Shown here: positions 32,805 to 35,279 of the stretch, one piece after another
Layout: each line of letters starts with the position of its first letter
How positions within the stretch are numbered: the stretch's first letter is position 1
Assembly: GCA_934486895.1 (NCBI GenBank)
Contig: CAKSQZ010000016.1
Span: forward strand, 1-35,279
Source: an uncultured Eubacteriales bacterium
GTDB lineage: Bacteria > Bacillota > Clostridia > Oscillospirales > Acutalibacteraceae
Length of the DNA: 35,279 nt
Reading direction: 5' to 3'
The notes under the pieces: model-generated
Told to the model about the DNA's origin: nothing
The model's database searches: none
Seen by the model: the letters and a program-made list of their open reading frames with translations, nothing else
Program-made: the position numbers and the translations under genes

Positions 32805-33056
32805 ATGACGCACACTTACAAGCCGAGCGGTGTTTGTTCGCGCGCGATAACATTTGATATTGACGACGGCGTTGTTCACAATGTCAGCTTTGCAGGCGGG
32901 TGCAACGGCAACACGCAAGGCGTTGCAAGGCTTGCCGAGGGTATGGACGCCGAGGAGCTGATAAAGCGGCTCGACGGTATCGAATGCGGGTTCAGGGGGA
33001 CATCTTGCCCGGATCAGTTAGCGCAGGCATTAAAGCAGGCTTTGGAAGAAGAATAA
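32805..33056 (+). CDS. TSCPD domain protein (TIGR03905-type), unknown function
   Basis: The 83-aa protein has the TSCPD signature near its C-terminus (GTSCPDQLAQAL) and cysteines at C11, C33, C62 and C68, which could bind metal or an Fe-S cluster. TSCPD domains also occur in vitamin B12-dependent ribonucleotide reductases, but small stand-alone ones are of unknown function. AAGGAGGCGG lies before the ATG, 12 bp after iscU, so it is in the isc operon; a link to cluster handling is inferred. A terminator follows. Confidence 0.85.
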   Translation: MTHTYKPSGVCSRAITFDIDDGVVHNVSFAGGCNGNTQGVARLAEGMDAEELIKRLDGIECGFRGTSCPDQLAQALKQALEEE

Positions 33057-33064
33057 CGGATATG

Positions 33065-33099
33065 AAAACAGGCTGTATCGATTTGATACAGCCTGTTTT
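33065..33099 (+). terminator. Terminator of the isc operon
   Basis: A perfect 15-bp stem (33065-33079 with 33085-33099) with a GATTT loop is followed by TTTCTT. It lies directly after the TSCPD gene and before the convergent LRR gene, and it may work both ways. Confidence 0.92.
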
Positions 33100-33109
33100 T
33101 TCTTAATAT

Positions 33110-34945
33110 TTACGCCTGACCCGAAGCGATTTTGGAGATCAAGAGACGAATGTCGGATAGATCTGCTTTGCCGTCGCCGTTTAAGTCGGCAACTGCGATC
33201 TCGCCTGCAGTGAGCTCCGCTCCGCTTGCGATCTTCGAGATCAAAATGCGGACATCTGAAAGGTTAACTTCCCCGTCGCCGTTGATGTCGCCGAGGATTG
33301 ATTGCTCGATTTCAATGAATGTAAATCCATGCTCATTTGCATAGGATCCTGCGGCTGACCCTTTTGCACCGTAGATAGTGAGTGATGTACAGCCTTCAAA
33401 TGCACTGCTGCTTATGTTTGTGACACTTGAGGGAATTGTTATCGATTTAAGTGATGTGCAATCTTTAAATGCCTCTGTGCCTATGCTTGTAACGCTGTTT
33501 TGGATCGTTATAGATGTAAATGATGTACAACCCCAGAACGCCCAATCGCCTATGCTTATAATGCTGTTTGGAATTGTTATTGATGTGAGTGATGTGCAAC
33601 CATCGAACGCCCAACCGCCTATGCTTGTGACGCTGTTAGGGATCGTTATTGATGTAAGTGATGTGCAATCCCAGAACGCATCGTAGCCTATACTTGTGAC
33701 GCTGTTCGGGATCGAATACTCGGTAGCGGTTTTTCCGGCAGGATATTGTATCAGCTCTGTTTTATCCTTATTGAACAGCACCCCATTTTCCGATGAATAA
33801 CAGTTGTTTTCGGAATCTACATTTATTGATATGAGTGATGTGCAATTATAGAATGCACCCCAGCCTATGCTTGTAACGCTGTTCGGAATCGTTACCGATG
33901 TAAGTGATGTGCAATCCTCGAACGCGCTATTGCCTATACTTGTAACGCTGTTCGGTATTGTTACCGATTTGAGTGATGTGCAACCACGGAACGCACCCAC
34001 GCCTATGCTTGTAACGCTATTCGGGATCGTTATTGATGTGAGTGATCTGCAACCTGAGAACGCATTGTCGCCTATGCTTGTGACGCTGTTTGGGATCGTT
34101 ATTGATGTGAGTGATCTGCAATCTTCGAACGCACCCACGCCTATGCTTGTAACGCTGTTCGGGATAGCTACCGATGTGAGTGATGTGCAATCATAGAACG
34201 CACTATCCGCTATCAATCTTGTGCTGTCTTTTATATTATAATCGCCTTTTACTTCTGCAATTATATCATATCCTTCTGTTTCGTCATTATAAACAGAAAG
34301 CTTACCGGAAATCAGGCAATTATCTATGTATAAAACACCATTTTCCCAATTGGATATATCATTATAGTATCCTGTTGCGTCGAACGCCCAACCGCCTATG
34401 CTTGTGACGCTGTTCGGGATCGTTACAGATGTAAGTGATGTGCAATCTAAGAACGCAGCATTACCTATATTTTTGACGCTGTTCGGGATTGTAATTGATT
34501 TAAGTGATGTGCAACCGCGGAACACAAGAGAATCTATACTATTAACGCTGTTTGATATCGTTACCGATGCGAGTGATGTACAATAATAGAATGCACAAGC
34601 ACCTACACTTGTGACGCTGTTCGGGATCGTTATCGATGTGAGTGATGTGCAATAGGAGAACGCACTATTGCCTATGCCTGTGACGCTGTTCGGGATAGTT
34701 ACCGATGTGAGTGATGTGCAACCCCTGAACGCAAATTCGCCTATGCTTGTGACGGTATGGTCGTCTATAACACTTGGTATTGTGAGAGTTTCGTCACTGC
34801 CGTGATAATCTGTGATTTCGGCGGTGCCATCGTAGAGTATATAATACTCATAATCGCCCCAATAATCGGCGGAGGCTGAGAGCGTCAGCGGCAGAGCTGA
34901 AAAGATCAGCGCGGCGCACAATAAAACCGATAATATCTTTTTCAT
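33110..34945 (-). CDS. Secreted BspA-like leucine-rich-repeat protein with C-terminal type I dockerin
   Basis: The 611-aa protein has a signal peptide (cleavage near SASA-DY) and about 16-17 BspA-type LRR_5 repeats of 23 residues (CTSLTSITIPNSVTSIG-x-x-AF), interrupted by two non-repeat inserts (about residues 195-240 and 375-405). It ends with a type I dockerin holding two calcium-binding loops, DINGDGEVNLSD and DLNGDGKADLSD. The loops are nearly symmetric, with the same LS pair at positions 10-11, allowing dual-mode cohesin binding. It should attach to a cohesin scaffold on the cell surface. The inner ATG at 34945 is chosen because GAGGGG is 8 nt from it but only 2 nt from the ATG at 34951. 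Function is probably adhesion or substrate binding; there is no catalytic domain. Confidence 0.9.
   Translation of the reverse strand: MKKILSVLLCAALIFSALPLTLSASADYWGDYEYYILYDGTAEITDYHGSDETLTIPSVIDDHTVTSIGEFAFRGCTSLTSVTIPNSVTGIGNSAFSYCTSLTSITIPNSVTSVGACAFYYCTSLASVTISNSVNSIDSLVFRGCTSLKSITIPNSVKNIGNAAFLDCTSLTSVTIPNSVTSIGGWAFDATGYYNDISNWENGVLYIDNCLISGKLSVYNDETEGYDIIAEVKGDYNIKDSTRLIADSAFYDCTSLTSVAIPNSVTSIGVGAFEDCRSLTSITIPNSVTSIGDNAFSGCRSLTSITIPNSVTSIGVGAFRGCTSLKSVTIPNSVTSIGNSAFEDCTSLTSVTIPNSVTSIGWGAFYNCTSLISINVDSENNCYSSENGVLFNKDKTELIQYPAGKTATEYSIPNSVTSIGYDAFWDCTSLTSITIPNSVTSIGGWAFDGCTSLTSITIPNSIISIGDWAFWGCTSFTSITIQNSVTSIGTEAFKDCTSLKSITIPSSVTNISSSAFEGCTSLTIYGAKGSAAGSYANEHGFTFIEIEQSILGDINGDGEVNLSDVRILISKIASGAELTAGEIAVADLNGDGKADLSDIRLLISKIASGQA
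33390..34750 (-). repeat. Tandem 69-bp DNA repeats encoding the LRR units
   Basis: The LRR region shows strongly conserved 69-bp units at DNA level (for example TAACGCTGTTCGGGATCG, then GTGATGTGCAA), with many near-identical copies. Such tandem DNA is prone to slippage or recombination and so to repeat-number variation in the protein. Confidence 0.9.
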
Positions 34946-34982
34946 TTTCATTTCCCCTCATTTTTGGCATTTTCTGTGGTTT

Positions 34983-35011
34983 GTTGTACCATAGGAATTA
35001 TTGCTTGTCAA
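34983..35011 (-). promoter_or_regulatory. Sigma-A type promoter of the LRR-dockerin gene
   Basis: On the minus strand TTGACA (35011-35006) and TACAAC (34988-34983) are separated by 17 bp, about 38 bp before the start codon. The rest of 34952-35177 shows no gene. Confidence 0.7.
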
Positions 35012-35177
35012 TGTTCGCAAATAAAAATGTTGGTATTACGGAAAATCAAAGCCCAGCATTCGGCTGTGCACAAAAAGCCATCCACTGCGAATAAAACATA
35101 CTTTTACTCAAAATTCGTATGAACAGCCGCTCTGCTTTTTATACTGAGAAAAAATTTAAAAAATTTTTCAAAAATCC

Positions 35178-35205
35178 TTGACAAATCAAATAAAACGGTT
35201 ATAAT
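35178..35205 (+). promoter_or_regulatory. Promoter of the tRNA gene
   Basis: TTGACA (35178-35183) and TATAAT (35200-35205), both perfect matches to consensus, are 16 bp apart and end 25 bp before the tRNA. Confidence 0.8.
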
Positions 35206-35230
35206 AGTTATTGTTGTTTTACAACTTCAT

Positions 35231-35279
35231 TGCGGAATTGTGTAATGGTAGCACAGCAGACTCTGACTCTGTTTGTGAG
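35231..35279 (+). tRNA. tRNA-Gln(CTG), 3' part cut by the window edge
   Basis: The acceptor 5' strand TGCGGAA, a D arm (GTGT / GCAC with loop AATGGTA) and an anticodon arm GCAGA-CTCTGAC-TCTGT are present. The anticodon is CTG, reading CAG (glutamine). Only the first 49 nt are inside the window. A strong promoter lies upstream. Confidence 0.88.

Noticed and set aside
33378..34586. Regular direct repeats resembling a CRISPR array
   Set aside because: The period is 69 bp throughout, in one reading frame of a leucine-rich-repeat gene, with no unique spacers and no cas genes.
35231..35279. tRNA-Gln as an attachment site for a mobile element
   Set aside because: The tRNA is cut by the window edge and no integrase or flanking repeat is visible.

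Overview
The window looks like chromosome from an anaerobic, spore-forming, hydrogen-producing member of the Clostridia, most likely Oscillospiraceae/Ruminococcaceae. The evidence is a complete spoIIAA-spoIIAB-sigF operon, a multisubunit electron-bifurcating-type [FeFe] hydrogenase operon, a minimal cysteine desulfurase/scaffold Fe-S locus, and a secreted leucine-rich-repeat protein ending in a type I dockerin, as in cellulosome-forming ruminococci. No rRNA genes, insertion sequences, phage genes or CRISPR arrays were seen. The species cannot be named from this sequence alone.

Layout. (1) 132-8524, sporulation and envelope genes: a zinc-ribbon membrane protein, an M23 endopeptidase, a DUF421 protein, a cluster of three SpoIID/peptidoglycan-binding proteins followed by a SpoVB-like flippase (2415-6403), the spoIIA operon on the minus strand (6425-7846) and a small lipoprotein. 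(2) 8761-23487, a tight eleven-gene minus-strand operon for a nucleotide-activated amino sugar and cell-surface decoration: an unknown 89-aa protein, RmlA, RmlB, a 1626-aa BspA-like surface protein, a membrane-anchored cadherin-like protein, a GT-C-like membrane protein, an ArnC-like GT2, an ATP-grasp/SDR fusion, a WecE-type aminotransferase and two small SMR-like membrane proteins. (3) 23598-25594, an AgrC/AgrA-like (HPK10/LytTR) two-component system directly upstream of that operon. (4) 25820-30833, the HndA / HATPase / HndB / HndC / HndD hydrogenase operon. (5) 31171-33056, iscS-iscU-TSCPD on the plus strand. (6) 33110-34945, a BspA-like LRR protein with a dockerin, and a truncated tRNA-Gln at the right edge.

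The most interesting part is region 2 with region 3. Its gene content parallels the Gram-negative arnBCADTEF lipid A modification pathway: aminotransferase, ArnC-like polyprenyl-phosphate glycosyltransferase, bifunctional sugar-modifying enzyme, GT-C-like transferase and paired SMR flippase. It sits in a Gram-positive setting, starts from dTDP-4-keto-6-deoxyglucose (RmlA/RmlB, with no RmlC or RmlD in the window), and carries an ATP-grasp ligase fused to an SDR where ArnA has a formyltransferase fused to an SDR. The operon also encodes two large extracellular proteins that are candidate acceptors. I infer a dedicated surface-glycosylation system, probably switched on by the adjacent LytTR regulator through a pair of 10-bp direct repeats 21 bp apart at 23557-23587. 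The activity, the sugar and the acceptor are inferred, not demonstrated.
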